This document shows positions 50,964 through 59,025 of a stretch of DNA of 64,000 bases, piece after piece (position 1 is the stretch's first letter; each line of letters starts with the position of its first letter). The notes under the pieces were generated by a model that was given only the letters and a program-made list of their open reading frames with translations, had not been told where the DNA came from and searched no databases. Location of the stretch: assembly GCA_963702575.1 (NCBI GenBank), contig CAVPCU010000001.1, positions 62,001 through 126,000 on the forward strand. The letters are read 5' to 3'. Source of the stretch: VRUE01 sp963702575. Lineage in GTDB: Bacteria; Actinomycetota; Thermoleophilia; Solirubrobacterales; 70-9. Both the position numbers and the translations under genes were made by a program.

Positions 50964-51641
50964 TTGGCTGATCAAGCGGACAAGCAGAACGGGGCCGGGA
51001 CGACCCCCGCGGAGCGGGCGAAGCCCGACCCTCCCGGCTACTTCGAGGGCGAGTCGATGACCCGTCGTCGCGCCTTCACGATCGCCGTGCAGGGGCTTGG
51101 GGGAGTCGCCGGGGCGGCGATCGTCCTGCCCGCCGTCGGCTTCGCCGTGGCGCCGATCTTCCACCGCGGCAAGGAGCGCTGGGAGGCGGTCGGGCCGGTG
51201 GGCGACTTCGTCGAAGACACCTACCGCCAGGTGGTCTTCACCGAAACGCCGGGGATCGGCGACGCCGGCAAGACGACCGCCTACGTACGCAGGGGCTCCA
51301 AGCAGCTCGGCGAGAACCCCAACGAAATGGTCGCCGTCTCCAACCGCTGCGCCCACCTCGGCTGCCCGGTGCGCTTCGTCGAGGCCGCGGGCAACTTCAT
51401 CTGCCCCTGCCACGGCGGCGTCTACGACTTCCAGGGCAAGCGGATCGGCGGCCCGCCGGTGCGCCCGCTCGACCACTTCCAGACGCGCATCCGCAACGGC
51501 CAGGTCGAGCTCGGCCCCCGCTACAGCGTCACCTCCCAGCTCGAACCGGTCCGCGCCCGCGACCCCGGCGAGTTCACCGGCGGCGTCTGGGAATACCTCT
51601 ACCCGCCGCGTCCGTCCACCTTCCCGCCGCCGAGCAGCTGA
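50964..51641 (+). CDS. qcrA: Rieske iron-sulfur subunit of menaquinol:cytochrome c reductase
   Basis: A 225-residue Rieske [2Fe-2S] protein. Cluster ligands are in CAHLGCPV and CPCHGGVYDF near residues 132 and 149. The N-terminus has a twin-arginine motif (TRRRAFTIAVQGLGG) before one membrane span (GGVAGAAIVLPAVGFAVA), so it should travel by Tat, whose genes lie 4 kb downstream. TTG at 50964 is the start; none closer gives the same leader. First gene of the qcrABC-menG-polyprenyl synthase cluster. Confidence 0.94.
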   Translation: MADQADKQNGAGTTPAERAKPDPPGYFEGESMTRRRAFTIAVQGLGGVAGAAIVLPAVGFAVAPIFHRGKERWEAVGPVGDFVEDTYRQVVFTETPGIGDAGKTTAYVRRGSKQLGENPNEMVAVSNRCAHLGCPVRFVEAAGNFICPCHGGVYDFQGKRIGGPPVRPLDHFQTRIRNGQVELGPRYSVTSQLEPVRARDPGEFTGGVWEYLYPPRPSTFPPPSS

Positions 51642-51651
51642 GGCAGCGACG

Positions 51652-52539
51652 ATGAAACTCGACTCCCTGATCCCGGCGCCGCTGCGCAAACCGGCCAAGC
51701 CCGGCGAGGGCAATGGCGCCAAGGGCCCGGCCCCGGCCGACCTGAAGACGGCGCCCGAGCGCCCCTCCGACACGCAGCGGCTCGGTGGCCAGGCGAAGGA
51801 AGCCCCGGCCGACGTCCTTGCCTGGATCGACCAGCGCACCGCCGCCACCGGCTTCCTCACCGGGATGCTCTACCGCAAGGTGCCGAAGGGGACCAACTGG
51901 TTCTACACGCTCGGCTCGGCGACCCTCTTCGCCTTCATCGTCCAGGCGACGACCGGCGTCTTCCTGGCGATGTTCTACACCCCCTCGACCACCCAGGCCT
52001 ACCACTCGATCTCCCACATCAACAACGAAGTCTTCCTCGGCCAGCTCGTGCACGGGATGCACAAGTGGGGCTCGAGCGTGATGGTGATCCTGGTCTTCCT
52101 CCACATGGGGCGGACCTTCTTCTTCGGCGCCTACAAGTACCCGCGCGAGCTCAACTGGGTGATCGGCGTCGTGCTGCTGATCCTGACGATGACGATGGCC
52201 TTCACCGGCTACCTGCTGCCCTTCGACCAGCGCTCCTACTGGGCCTCGGTCGTCGGCATCAACATCAACGGCACCGGCCCGGTGATCGGCCCCTACCTGA
52301 GCGACTTCCTCCGCGCCGGGCCCGAGCTGGGGGCGACGACGCTCTCGCGCTTCTACGCGATCCACATGCTGCTGGTGCCGGGGGCGATCATCGCCCTGAT
52401 CGGCGCCCACCTCTACCTCGTGGTCAAGCTCGGCACCACCGCGCCGCCGTGGATCCGGGCCAACAAGCCCAAGATCGCCGAGCCCGTCTCCCGACTCGAC
52501 GCCGGGGTCGAGGCCAACGGCGGGGGGCCGGCGGGATGA
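51652..52539 (+). CDS. qcrB: Cytochrome b6-type subunit QcrB
   Basis: N-terminal half of cytochrome b as a separate protein (295 residues), with four membrane helices and the two pairs of haem-binding His in GQLVHGMHKWGS/FLHMGRTFFFG and FYAIHMLLVPG/LIGAHLYLVVKLG. The Qo-site segment is PFDQRSYWASVVG. A charged N-terminal extension of about 55 residues is unusual. ATG at 51652; the stop overlaps the qcrC ATG (ATGA). Confidence 0.94.
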   Translation: MKLDSLIPAPLRKPAKPGEGNGAKGPAPADLKTAPERPSDTQRLGGQAKEAPADVLAWIDQRTAATGFLTGMLYRKVPKGTNWFYTLGSATLFAFIVQATTGVFLAMFYTPSTTQAYHSISHINNEVFLGQLVHGMHKWGSSVMVILVFLHMGRTFFFGAYKYPRELNWVIGVVLLILTMTMAFTGYLLPFDQRSYWASVVGININGTGPVIGPYLSDFLRAGPELGATTLSRFYAIHMLLVPGAIIALIGAHLYLVVKLGTTAPPWIRANKPKIAEPVSRLDAGVEANGGGPAG

Positions 52540-53237
52540 AGGCCGCGGACAAGCAGGCATACCTGGAGGAGTACGAGCTGCTGAAGAAGAAGGGCAAGCC
52601 CTTCTTCCCCTACGCGGTGCTGAAGGACACGGCGATGGCGCTGCTGGTGGTCGGCGTGATCATCCTGATGTCGATCGTGCTCGGCGTCGAGCAGGGGCCG
52701 AAGGCGGACCCGACGACGACGACCTACGTGCCACGGCCCGAGTGGTACTTCTTCTTCCTCTTCGAGGTCCTGCGCGTGATCAAGCCGCCGGAGCTGGTCC
52801 CGATCGCGACGATCGGCATCCCCACCGTCTGCATGGTGCTGCTGCTCCTGCTGCCGTTCTACGACCGCGGCCCGGAGCGCAACCCGGCCCGCCGGCCGAT
52901 CGCCGTCACCGCCGGCGTGCTCACCATCCTGGCGATGGCCTACCTCAGCTTCCTCGGCGCGACCGGCGGCTCGCCGACCGAGATCGACATGAAGGTGGCG
53001 CCGCAATACGAAGCGGGCAAGGAGGTGGTCGCCGGCTCGGGCTGCCTCGCCTGCCACAAGCTCGGCGAGAACGGCAACAACGGCCCGGGGCCGGAACTGA
53101 CCCACATCGCCGCCCGGATCCCGCGGGCGGCGATCATCCGCTCGGTCGAGATCGGCCCGGGTATCATGCCCTCCTTCCGCGAACTACCGCCGAAGAAGCT
53201 CAACGAGCTCGCGGATTTTCTCTCGTCCCTCAACTGA
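52536..53237 (+). CDS. qcrC: Subunit IV fused to cytochrome c (QcrC, Bacillus type)
   Basis: A 233-residue fusion: the C-terminal half of cytochrome b (three spans, with the Qo motif PEWYFFFLFEVLR) followed by a c-type cytochrome with one CLACH haem site near residue 170 and a distal Met in GPGIMPSF. This is the architecture of Bacillus QcrC. Typical actinobacteria instead have a dihaem QcrC and a full-length QcrB. The C-terminus faces outside, passing electrons to a cytochrome oxidase not in this window. Confidence 0.94.
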   Translation: MKAADKQAYLEEYELLKKKGKPFFPYAVLKDTAMALLVVGVIILMSIVLGVEQGPKADPTTTTYVPRPEWYFFFLFEVLRVIKPPELVPIATIGIPTVCMVLLLLLPFYDRGPERNPARRPIAVTAGVLTILAMAYLSFLGATGGSPTEIDMKVAPQYEAGKEVVAGSGCLACHKLGENGNNGPGPELTHIAARIPRAAIIRSVEIGPGIMPSFRELPPKKLNELADFLSSLN

Positions 53238-53258
53238 GTTGACAGACTTGGGGGTCCG

Positions 53259-53987
53259 ATGACGGACACCGCCCAACCACAGCGAGAGTCGGCTCAGTTC
53301 TCCGAGCAGGTCCAGGGGATGTTCGATCGGGTGGCGGGTCGGTACGACCTGCTGAATTCGCTGATGAGCGCCGGCCTGCATCATCGTTGGCGAAAGCGAG
53401 CCGCCGACGTCGCCGTGCTTGCGCCGGACGCTTCGGTCCTCGATGTCTGTTGCGGAACCGGCGACCTGACTCTCGAGTTGGCCGGGAGGCTCTCTCCCGG
53501 TGGCCAGATCGTCGGCTGCGACTTCTCCGAGCCGATGCTGGACCTGGCACGCGAGAAGGCCGTCGAGCGTGGCGCGGCCGGCGTGCGCTTCGAGTGGGCC
53601 GACGCGCTGAGCCTGCCCTACGACGACGACCGCTTCGACACGGTGACGGTTGGCTTCGGCCTTCGAAACTTCGCCGATTGGGACAAAGGGCTCTGCGAGA
53701 TGGCTCGCGTCCTCAAACCGAACGGCAAACTCGTGATCCTCGAGTTCACCAAGCCAACCCGGCCGCCTTTCTCAACTTTCTACTCGCTCTGGTTCGACCG
53801 CCTCGCCCCGGTTCTCGGCAAGCTGTCGGACAATCCGGAGGCCTATGCCTATCTGACGGAGTCGCTGAACACGTTTCCCGGCCCGCGCGGGCTAGCGGAG
53901 AGGATGGACACGGCCGGTTTCCAGCGGATCCACTACAGGATCCTGGCGGGGGGAATCGTCACCATCCACAGCGGCACTCGCGGCTGA
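53259..53987 (+). CDS. menG: Demethylmenaquinone methyltransferase
   Basis: SAM-dependent methyltransferase for the last step of menaquinone synthesis. UbiE/MenG signatures: FDRVAGRYDLLNSLMSAG, LDVCCGTGDLTLELAGRL, TVGFGLRNFADWDKGL and FYSLWFDRLAPVLGKL. Length 242 residues. ATG at 53259 follows GGGGG with 4 bases between. Being next to qcrABC and the polyprenyl synthase links quinone supply with the complex that oxidises it. Confidence 0.95.
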   Translation: MTDTAQPQRESAQFSEQVQGMFDRVAGRYDLLNSLMSAGLHHRWRKRAADVAVLAPDASVLDVCCGTGDLTLELAGRLSPGGQIVGCDFSEPMLDLAREKAVERGAAGVRFEWADALSLPYDDDRFDTVTVGFGLRNFADWDKGLCEMARVLKPNGKLVILEFTKPTRPPFSTFYSLWFDRLAPVLGKLSDNPEAYAYLTESLNTFPGPRGLAERMDTAGFQRIHYRILAGGIVTIHSGTRG

Positions 53988-54952
53988 TGCCCCGCCACTC
54001 GGCGGTGCCGCCGCCGGTGACCGCGGTCCTCGACGCCTCAAGCCGCTGGCTGCCGACCCGCCTCGGCGAGGTCGAGCAGGCCCTGCGCGAGCAGAGCCGG
54101 GGCCACGGCGAGGCGCTCGCTGCCGACGCCGCGGCGACGCTCGAGGCCGGCGGCAAGCGCCTGCGGCCGCTGCTCGTCCTGCTCTGCGCCGGCGAGGACG
54201 GGGGCGAGCCGGCGGTGCGGGCGGCGACCGCGATCGAGCTGGTCCACATGGCGACGCTCGTCCACGACGACGTCCTCGACGCTGCGCCGCTGCGCCGCGG
54301 CCGCCCCACGGTCGCCGCCACCGGGGGCCGCGCCCGCGCGACGGCGACCGGCGACCTGCTCTTCTCGCGCGCCTTCGCCCTGCTCGCCGAGGCCGGCGAC
54401 CGGCGGGCGATCGAGCTGCTGGCCAGGGCCTCGGTGGCGCTCGCCCGCGGCGAGCTGGCGCAGCGGCGCGACGCCTACGACACCGGCGTCTCCGAGGAGC
54501 GCTACCTCGATCGCTGCCGGTTGAAGACGGCGACGCTGTTCGAATCCGCCTGCCTGCTCGGCCGCGACGAGCCCGCGCTGGGCGAGTTCGGCGCTGCGAT
54601 CGGGCTCGCCTTCCAGCTCCTCGACGACGTCCTCGACATCGCCGGCCCGCCCGAGCGGACGGGCAAGGCGCGCGGCACCGACCTGCTCGACGGCACGGTC
54701 ACGCTGCCGCTGATCCTCGCCGCTCGCGCCGACTCCGAGGTTCGCGCGGTCGACCTGCGCGGCCTCGACGCCGCCGCCGCCGAGTCGCTCTGCGAGCGGA
54801 TCGCCGCCACCGGCACGCTGGAGAAGGTGCGCTCGCGGGCGCTGGAGATGGTCGCCGAAGCGAAGCGCCGCCTCGCCGGCGCCGGCCTCGAGCCCGAACG
54901 CCGGCGCCTGTTGGACCTGGTGGCCGACGGAGTCGTGCAGCGCTACAGCTGA
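53987..54952 (+). CDS. Polyprenyl diphosphate synthase
   Basis: Trans-prenyltransferase of 321 residues, likely making the menaquinone side chain. First Asp-rich motif DDVLDAAPLRRG, second DDVLD in LAFQLLDDVLDIAG, and GGKRLRPLLVLL. The second motif has DDxxD as usual. The ATG at 53987 overlaps the menG stop by one base (TGATG). Chain length cannot be read safely. The 3' end overlaps the convergent zinc-ribbon gene by 10 bases. Confidence 0.92.
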   Translation: MPRHSAVPPPVTAVLDASSRWLPTRLGEVEQALREQSRGHGEALAADAAATLEAGGKRLRPLLVLLCAGEDGGEPAVRAATAIELVHMATLVHDDVLDAAPLRRGRPTVAATGGRARATATGDLLFSRAFALLAEAGDRRAIELLARASVALARGELAQRRDAYDTGVSEERYLDRCRLKTATLFESACLLGRDEPALGEFGAAIGLAFQLLDDVLDIAGPPERTGKARGTDLLDGTVTLPLILAARADSEVRAVDLRGLDAAAAESLCERIAATGTLEKVRSRALEMVAEAKRRLAGAGLEPERRRLLDLVADGVVQRYS

Positions 54953-55290
54953 CGGGTCGCCGCGAAGTCGTCGGCCGTGATCAGGTCCGCCGCCAGGGCG
55001 GTCGAGAAGGCCTCGACGACCCGCGACATGCTCTCGCGCTCCAGCTCTTCCAGCTCGGAGGTGACCGCCTCGGTGCCGTCGTCGAGCACCTCGTCGTAGG
55101 CGTCGATCTCGTCCTCGCCGTGGACGCCGTCGGCGCGCCACTCGCACTCCGGGCAGCGGCGCCAGAGGCGCCAGTGGCCGCGGCTCGCGGTCTGCTCCCA
55201 GCGGGTCGGCTGGACGAGGCCCGAGCCGCACTCGGGGCAGACGTGGAGGCCGGTGCTCTCCTTCGTCTCTATGCGGCTCGCGTCGTGCAT
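54943..55290 (-). CDS. Zinc-ribbon protein, unknown function
   Basis: A 115-residue protein with two Cys pairs, HVCPECGSGLVQP and RRCPECEWRA, forming a zinc ribbon in residues 16-53, followed by an acidic helical tail (ELEELERESMSRVVEAF). Not recognised beyond that; it may bind nucleic acid or a protein partner. ATG at 55290. The 3' end overlaps the polyprenyl synthase gene. Confidence 0.75.
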   Translation of the reverse strand: MHDASRIETKESTGLHVCPECGSGLVQPTRWEQTASRGHWRLWRRCPECEWRADGVHGEDEIDAYDEVLDDGTEAVTSELEELERESMSRVVEAFSTALAADLITADDFAATRQL

Positions 55291-55430
55291 GTCCTAACCA
55301 TCGAACACACGGGCGCGAACTTTAATCCGCACTTTTCCGCGAGATTTGGAGAAAACCCCATTTCCGGGTAGGCGGGGGCGCCGAATTGGCGGTCCTCCCG
55401 GCCGCCCAGGGCGCCCGTTACCATGGAGCG
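55291..55430. promoter_or_regulatory. Divergent gap before tatA
   Basis: The 140-base gap contains an AT-rich patch (about 55315-55365) likely to hold the zinc-ribbon gene promoter, and for tatA a -10-like TACCAT (55419-55424) ending 6 bases before the GTG. No riboswitch or terminator fold was recognised. Confidence 0.4.
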
Positions 55431-55673
55431 GTGCTCGGCAACGTCGGACCCCTCGAGATCGTGGTTGTGCTGATCATCGCCCTGATCGTCTTCGGCCCGA
55501 AGCGCCTGCCGGAGCTCGGCCGCTCGCTCGGCAAGGGCATCCGCGAGTTCAAAGGCTCGGTCACCGGCGAGCACGACGACGACGAGCGCCCCCCCCCGCC
55601 GCCGGAGATCGAGGCGGGCAGCAAGCAGGAGCCCGTAGCGCACGAGGAGCCGGTCGCCCACAAGCGGCCCTGA
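55431..55673 (+). CDS. tatA: Twin-arginine translocase subunit TatA
   Basis: An 80-residue pore subunit of the Tat pathway for folded proteins. One membrane helix (LEIVVVLIIALIVFGPKRLPEL) is followed by an amphipathic helix (GRSLGKGIREFKGSV) with the FGPKRLPELG hinge, and a charged tail rich in Pro, Asp and Glu. GTG at 55431 has no well-spaced Shine-Dalgarno. tatC follows 10 bases later. Confidence 0.93.
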   Translation: MLGNVGPLEIVVVLIIALIVFGPKRLPELGRSLGKGIREFKGSVTGEHDDDERPPPPPEIEAGSKQEPVAHEEPVAHKRP

Positions 55674-55683
55674 GGGTCGCCGG

Positions 55684-56454
55684 ATGGCCCGCCGCGTCAG
55701 GCCGGTCTCCCACGAGGAGCGGCTCACCCTGGTCGAGCACCTCGACGAGCTCCGCACCCGGCTGATCGTCTGCGCCGCCGCCTTCGGCGTCGCCCTGGCG
55801 CTCTGCTTCTGGCAGAACCACCTGCTGCTCGAAATCGCCTCCGAACCCCTGCCCAGCGGCCACAAGCAGCTGATCACCTTCGGCGTCACCGAGCCGCTGA
55901 CGACGACGCTGACCGTAGCCGCCTACGGGGCGATCGCGCTCTCCCTGCCGGTCGTCCTCTACCAGCTCTACGCCTTCGTCCTGCCCGCCTTCAGCGACGC
56001 CGAGCGGCGCGTCGCCCTGCCGATCATGCTGCTCGCGCCATTCCTCTTCATCGCCGGCGTCGCCTTCGCCTACTTCGTCGTGATGCCGGCGGCGGTCCAC
56101 TTCCTGCTCAACTTCAACAACAACCAGTTCAACGTCCAGGTGCGGGCGCGCGACTACTACAGCTTCTTCTCGATGACGATGCTCGCCTGCGGCGTCGTCT
56201 TCCAGATGCCGCTGGCGATCCTGGCCGTCACCCGGCTCGGGATCGTCAGCGTCGCGCAGCTTCGCTCCAACCGCCGCTACGCCTATCTGGCGATCGCCGT
56301 GATCGCCGCCGCGCTGCCCGGAGTCGACCCGGTCTCGATGCTGCTGGAGATGGTCCCGCTCCTCGCTCTGTATGAGTTGAGTATCTTGCTTGCCCGCGCC
56401 CTCGGTACCCCGGGGGCGGCGGGAGGACTGGCTAAACCCTCAACGCAGGAGTGA
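55684..56454 (+). CDS. tatC: Twin-arginine translocase subunit TatC
   Basis: Six-span receptor for twin-arginine signals, 256 residues. Family motifs: LVEHLDELRTRL at the cytoplasmic N-terminus, the first outer-loop VTEPLTTTL, YQLYAFVLPAFSDAERR and YYSFFSMTMLACGVVFQMPLAIL. A client, QcrA, is encoded in the same area. No TatB is visible, as in many Gram-positives. ATG at 55684. Confidence 0.95.
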   Translation: MARRVRPVSHEERLTLVEHLDELRTRLIVCAAAFGVALALCFWQNHLLLEIASEPLPSGHKQLITFGVTEPLTTTLTVAAYGAIALSLPVVLYQLYAFVLPAFSDAERRVALPIMLLAPFLFIAGVAFAYFVVMPAAVHFLLNFNNNQFNVQVRARDYYSFFSMTMLACGVVFQMPLAILAVTRLGIVSVAQLRSNRRYAYLAIAVIAAALPGVDPVSMLLEMVPLLALYELSILLARALGTPGAAGGLAKPSTQE

Positions 56455-56461
56455 TCGAGCG

Positions 56462-57268
56462 GTGGCATCGGGCGGCGAGCGACGGATGGTGTTCGACACG
56501 CGAGGACGGCGCAAGCACGTCGTCCGCGTCGTCTACGCGGTCCTGGCGCTGATGATGGGAGCCAGCCTCTTCCTCGTCGTCGGCCCGGTCAACATCGGCT
56601 CGCTGCTCGGCAACCAGGAATCGAGCGGCAACGCGGCCCAGGTCTTCGAAGAACAGGCCGAACGGGTCGAAGGCAGGTTGAGGAAGGAACCGACCGACGC
56701 GGCCCTGCTGCTGACGCTGACGCGGGCGCGGATCGGCGCCGCCGCCGCGCAGGCCGAAACCGACCCTACGACCGGCAAACAGACCGAGACGACGGAATCG
56801 CTTCGGGAACTCGAAGCCGCGGCGCAGGCGTGGAAGCGCTACGTAAAGGCGGCCGGCGCCGAAGCCAGCCCGACCGGCGCCCAGCTCGTCGCCTCGACCT
56901 ACATCCGCGCCGCCGAAGCCAGCGGCACGACCTTCGCCGAAGCCGAAGAAGACATCGCCCTGGCGGCCGAAGCGCAGCAGATCGCCGCCGAACGGCTCCC
57001 CAGCCTCGGCACGCTCAGCTCGCTGGCGATCTACCAGTACTTCAACGGCGAATTCGCCGGCGGCGATCGCTCGACCAAGCAGGCGGCCGCCAAGGCCTCC
57101 TCCAAGGCGGAAGGCAAGGGCGTCGAAAAACAGCTCGCCGAATACCGCAAGCGAGCGAAGGAATTCGCCAAGCAGAAGAAGGAAGTGAGCAAAGTCGAAC
57201 GCGAAGCGGGCAAGGAAAAACTGACGAACCCGTTCACCGGCCTGGCCGGCAGCGGCGCCGGCGGATAG
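56462..57268 (+). CDS. Membrane-anchored helical-repeat protein, unknown function
   Basis: A 268-residue protein with one N-terminal span (VVYAVLALMMGASLFLVVGPV) and an outer helical region that resembles TPR-like repeats (EQAERVEGRLRKEPTDAALL, LREL-EAAAQAWKRYVKAAG, ASTYIRAAEASG). The C-terminus is a charged coiled region (EYRKRAKEFAKQKKEVSKVE). GAA and AAA codons are strongly favoured compared with its neighbours. GTG at 56462, 8 bases after tatC, so probably in the tat operon. ATG at 56486 is an alternative start. Confidence 0.7.
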   Translation: MASGGERRMVFDTRGRRKHVVRVVYAVLALMMGASLFLVVGPVNIGSLLGNQESSGNAAQVFEEQAERVEGRLRKEPTDAALLLTLTRARIGAAAAQAETDPTTGKQTETTESLRELEAAAQAWKRYVKAAGAEASPTGAQLVASTYIRAAEASGTTFAEAEEDIALAAEAQQIAAERLPSLGTLSSLAIYQYFNGEFAGGDRSTKQAAAKASSKAEGKGVEKQLAEYRKRAKEFAKQKKEVSKVEREAGKEKLTNPFTGLAGSGAGG

Positions 57269-57288
57269 CCGGCCGCCGTACGCGAAAG

Positions 57289-57361
57289 TGGGCCGTGAAG
57301 GGTTCGAACCTTCGACCTTGAGATTAAGAGTCTCCTGCTCTACCAACTGAGCTAACGGCCC
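57289..57361 (-). tRNA. tRNA-Lys (anticodon CTT)
   Basis: Minus-strand cloverleaf: acceptor GGGCCGT/ACGGCCC, D arm GCTCAGTTGGTAGAGC, anticodon loop CTCTTAA, T arm GAAGGTTCGAACCCTTC, discriminator A. The first anticodon pair is a mismatch (G-A). CCA is not encoded. Confidence 0.95.
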
Positions 57362-57384
57362 GGGGCCCGGGGATTATAGGAAGC

Positions 57385-58152
57385 TCAGGGCAGCGGGCGG
57401 CAGGGCTTGAAGACGCTGCCGCTGATCACGTTGCCGTCGGCGAAGGAGAAGAAGCCGCGGGTCTGCAGGACATAGTCGGAGCAGCGGGCCGAGATGTAGC
57501 TGCGTTCGACGCCGCCGGCGCGGTAGCGGCGGCCGATCGTGGCGTCGATGCGGGTCAGGGCGCCGAGTCCGCCGGCGATCTGCGGCACTTCGAAAGCGAC
57601 TCGGTAGCCGTAGACGCCGCTGCGTCGTTCGATCGGCACGACGACGACGAAGGTTTCCACCGCCGGGAAGGTGGTCTGGGCGTGGAGGATCACGGTCGGG
57701 TCGCCGTCCTGCCGCGGGCCGTTGAACAGGGTCAGCGGCGAGCGAGCGGTGACGTGGCCGCCGCCGGGGATCGCGATCGCCGCGTCGAGATGGCCGGTTC
57801 CGACGATCGCCGCGGCGCAGCGGCTGCGCGCCTGCGCCGGGCTCGCGCCTTCGATCCGGGTCGGCGGGCAGGTCGGCAGCCCGGTCGTAGTGAGCCGCCC
57901 GTCGTGGTCGAATTCGAGCTCGATCTCGCGCGTCGCGGGCGGGACCGACCCGTCGGTGGTTTCGACGTCGGCGAAGCCCTCGAAGGAGATCGGCGCGTAG
58001 CTGCGTTTGGGCAGCAGCCGCGGCGTGAACCCCCCGTCCGCCCGCAGGACCAGCGTGCCCACCCGCACCCTGGCGCCGTTCGCGGCGCCGGCGAGCAGCG
58101 CGAGCAGCAGCCCGCAGGCGGCAAGGGCGATGGCGAGGCGGCGGCGGCTCAT
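57385..58152 (-). CDS. Secreted four-Cys protein, family member 2
   Basis: A 255-residue exported protein (signal peptide LAIALAACGLLLALLAGAANG). Shared with member 3: DGGFTPRLLPK, LEFDHDGRLTTTGLPTC, a second Cys (ARSRCAAAIVGTGH), SPLTLFNGP..DGDPTV, a GVYGYR strand, IG+.Y, a third Cys (SYISARC) and the ending ISGSVFKPC. The even Cys number suggests two disulfides outside the cell. Function unknown. It is 42 bases after member 3 and downstream of it, so both may be one transcript. Confidence 0.8.
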   Translation of the reverse strand: MSRRRLAIALAACGLLLALLAGAANGARVRVGTLVLRADGGFTPRLLPKRSYAPISFEGFADVETTDGSVPPATREIELEFDHDGRLTTTGLPTCPPTRIEGASPAQARSRCAAAIVGTGHLDAAIAIPGGGHVTARSPLTLFNGPRQDGDPTVILHAQTTFPAVETFVVVVPIERRSGVYGYRVAFEVPQIAGGLGALTRIDATIGRRYRAGGVERSYISARCSDYVLQTRGFFSFADGNVISGSVFKPCRPLP

Positions 58153-58194
58153 CGCTCTCTAGATACCCGCCCGCCTCGCCGAGTAGCGGCCCCG

Positions 58195-58962
58195 CTACTT
58201 CCTCACCTTGCAGGGCTTGAAAACCGTGCCCGAGACCGAGTCTTCGTCTTTGAAGGTGAATTCGGCGTGCGCCTGGAGGCGGCCGTCGGCGCAGTGGGCG
58301 TTGGCGTAGCTGAGCGTCTTGCCCTTGTACTGCCAGGTCTTGCCGATCGTCAGGTGCCCGGAGACCGGCGAGCCGTAGTCGTTGGCGATCCGGGGGAAGT
58401 TGGCGACGGTGCGGAACCCGTAGCGACCGTGGTGGATCCTTTCGATCACGATCGAGATCACGTAGGTCGTCGGCGCCGGGTAGTCGAGGTGGGCGTGGCC
58501 GAGGACGGTCGGGTCGCCGTGCTTGACCGGGCCGTTGAACAGGGTCAGCGGCGAGGACGCTTCGATCGGGCGCTGTTCGGGCAGCTGGATGACGGCGGTG
58601 CCAAAGCCGGTGCCGACGATCGCCCCCGGGCAGTTGCGACGCGCCTGCTGGACCGAGGTCGCGACCAGCTTCGCCATCGTGCATTTTTCCAGCCCTTGCG
58701 TCTCCACTTCGCCGTGCTTGTCGAATTCGAGCACGAGCTGGCGCAGCGGCGAGGGACGGGTGCCGTCGACGGTCGAGAACTTGGCGTAGCCGTGCAGCTT
58801 GATCGGCGCGTTTTCGTTCTTCGGCAGGGTGGTCGGGCTGAAGCCGCCGTCGCCGACGATGACGATGTCGCCGACCCGCAGCGTGATCGCCGGGGCCGCC
58901 GCCGCGACGACCATTGCCCCCGCCACGGCGAGGACGAGCGCTCTTAGCATCGTCTTCCGCAT
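58195..58962 (-). CDS. Secreted four-Cys protein, family member 3
   Basis: A 255-residue exported protein (signal segment ALVLAVAGAMVVAAAAPA). It has DGGFSPTTLPKNENAPIKL, LEFDKHGEVETQGLEKC, ARRNCPGAIVGTGF, SPLTLFNGPVKHGDPTV, HGRYGFR, IGKTWQYKG, a third Cys (ANAHC) and VSGTVFKPCKV, collinear with member 2. The body is rich in beta-strand residues. It is divergent from the second MmpL gene, 63 bases apart, and nearly all its Glu codons are GAA. Confidence 0.8.
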   Translation of the reverse strand: MRKTMLRALVLAVAGAMVVAAAAPAITLRVGDIVIVGDGGFSPTTLPKNENAPIKLHGYAKFSTVDGTRPSPLRQLVLEFDKHGEVETQGLEKCTMAKLVATSVQQARRNCPGAIVGTGFGTAVIQLPEQRPIEASSPLTLFNGPVKHGDPTVLGHAHLDYPAPTTYVISIVIERIHHGRYGFRTVANFPRIANDYGSPVSGHLTIGKTWQYKGKTLSYANAHCADGRLQAHAEFTFKDEDSVSGTVFKPCKVRK

Positions 58963-59025
58963 CTCTTAAGTCTCTCCGTGGTCCCCAACCGCCAAACTAG
59001 CACGGTGCGGCTGAGGAGGAGCAGG

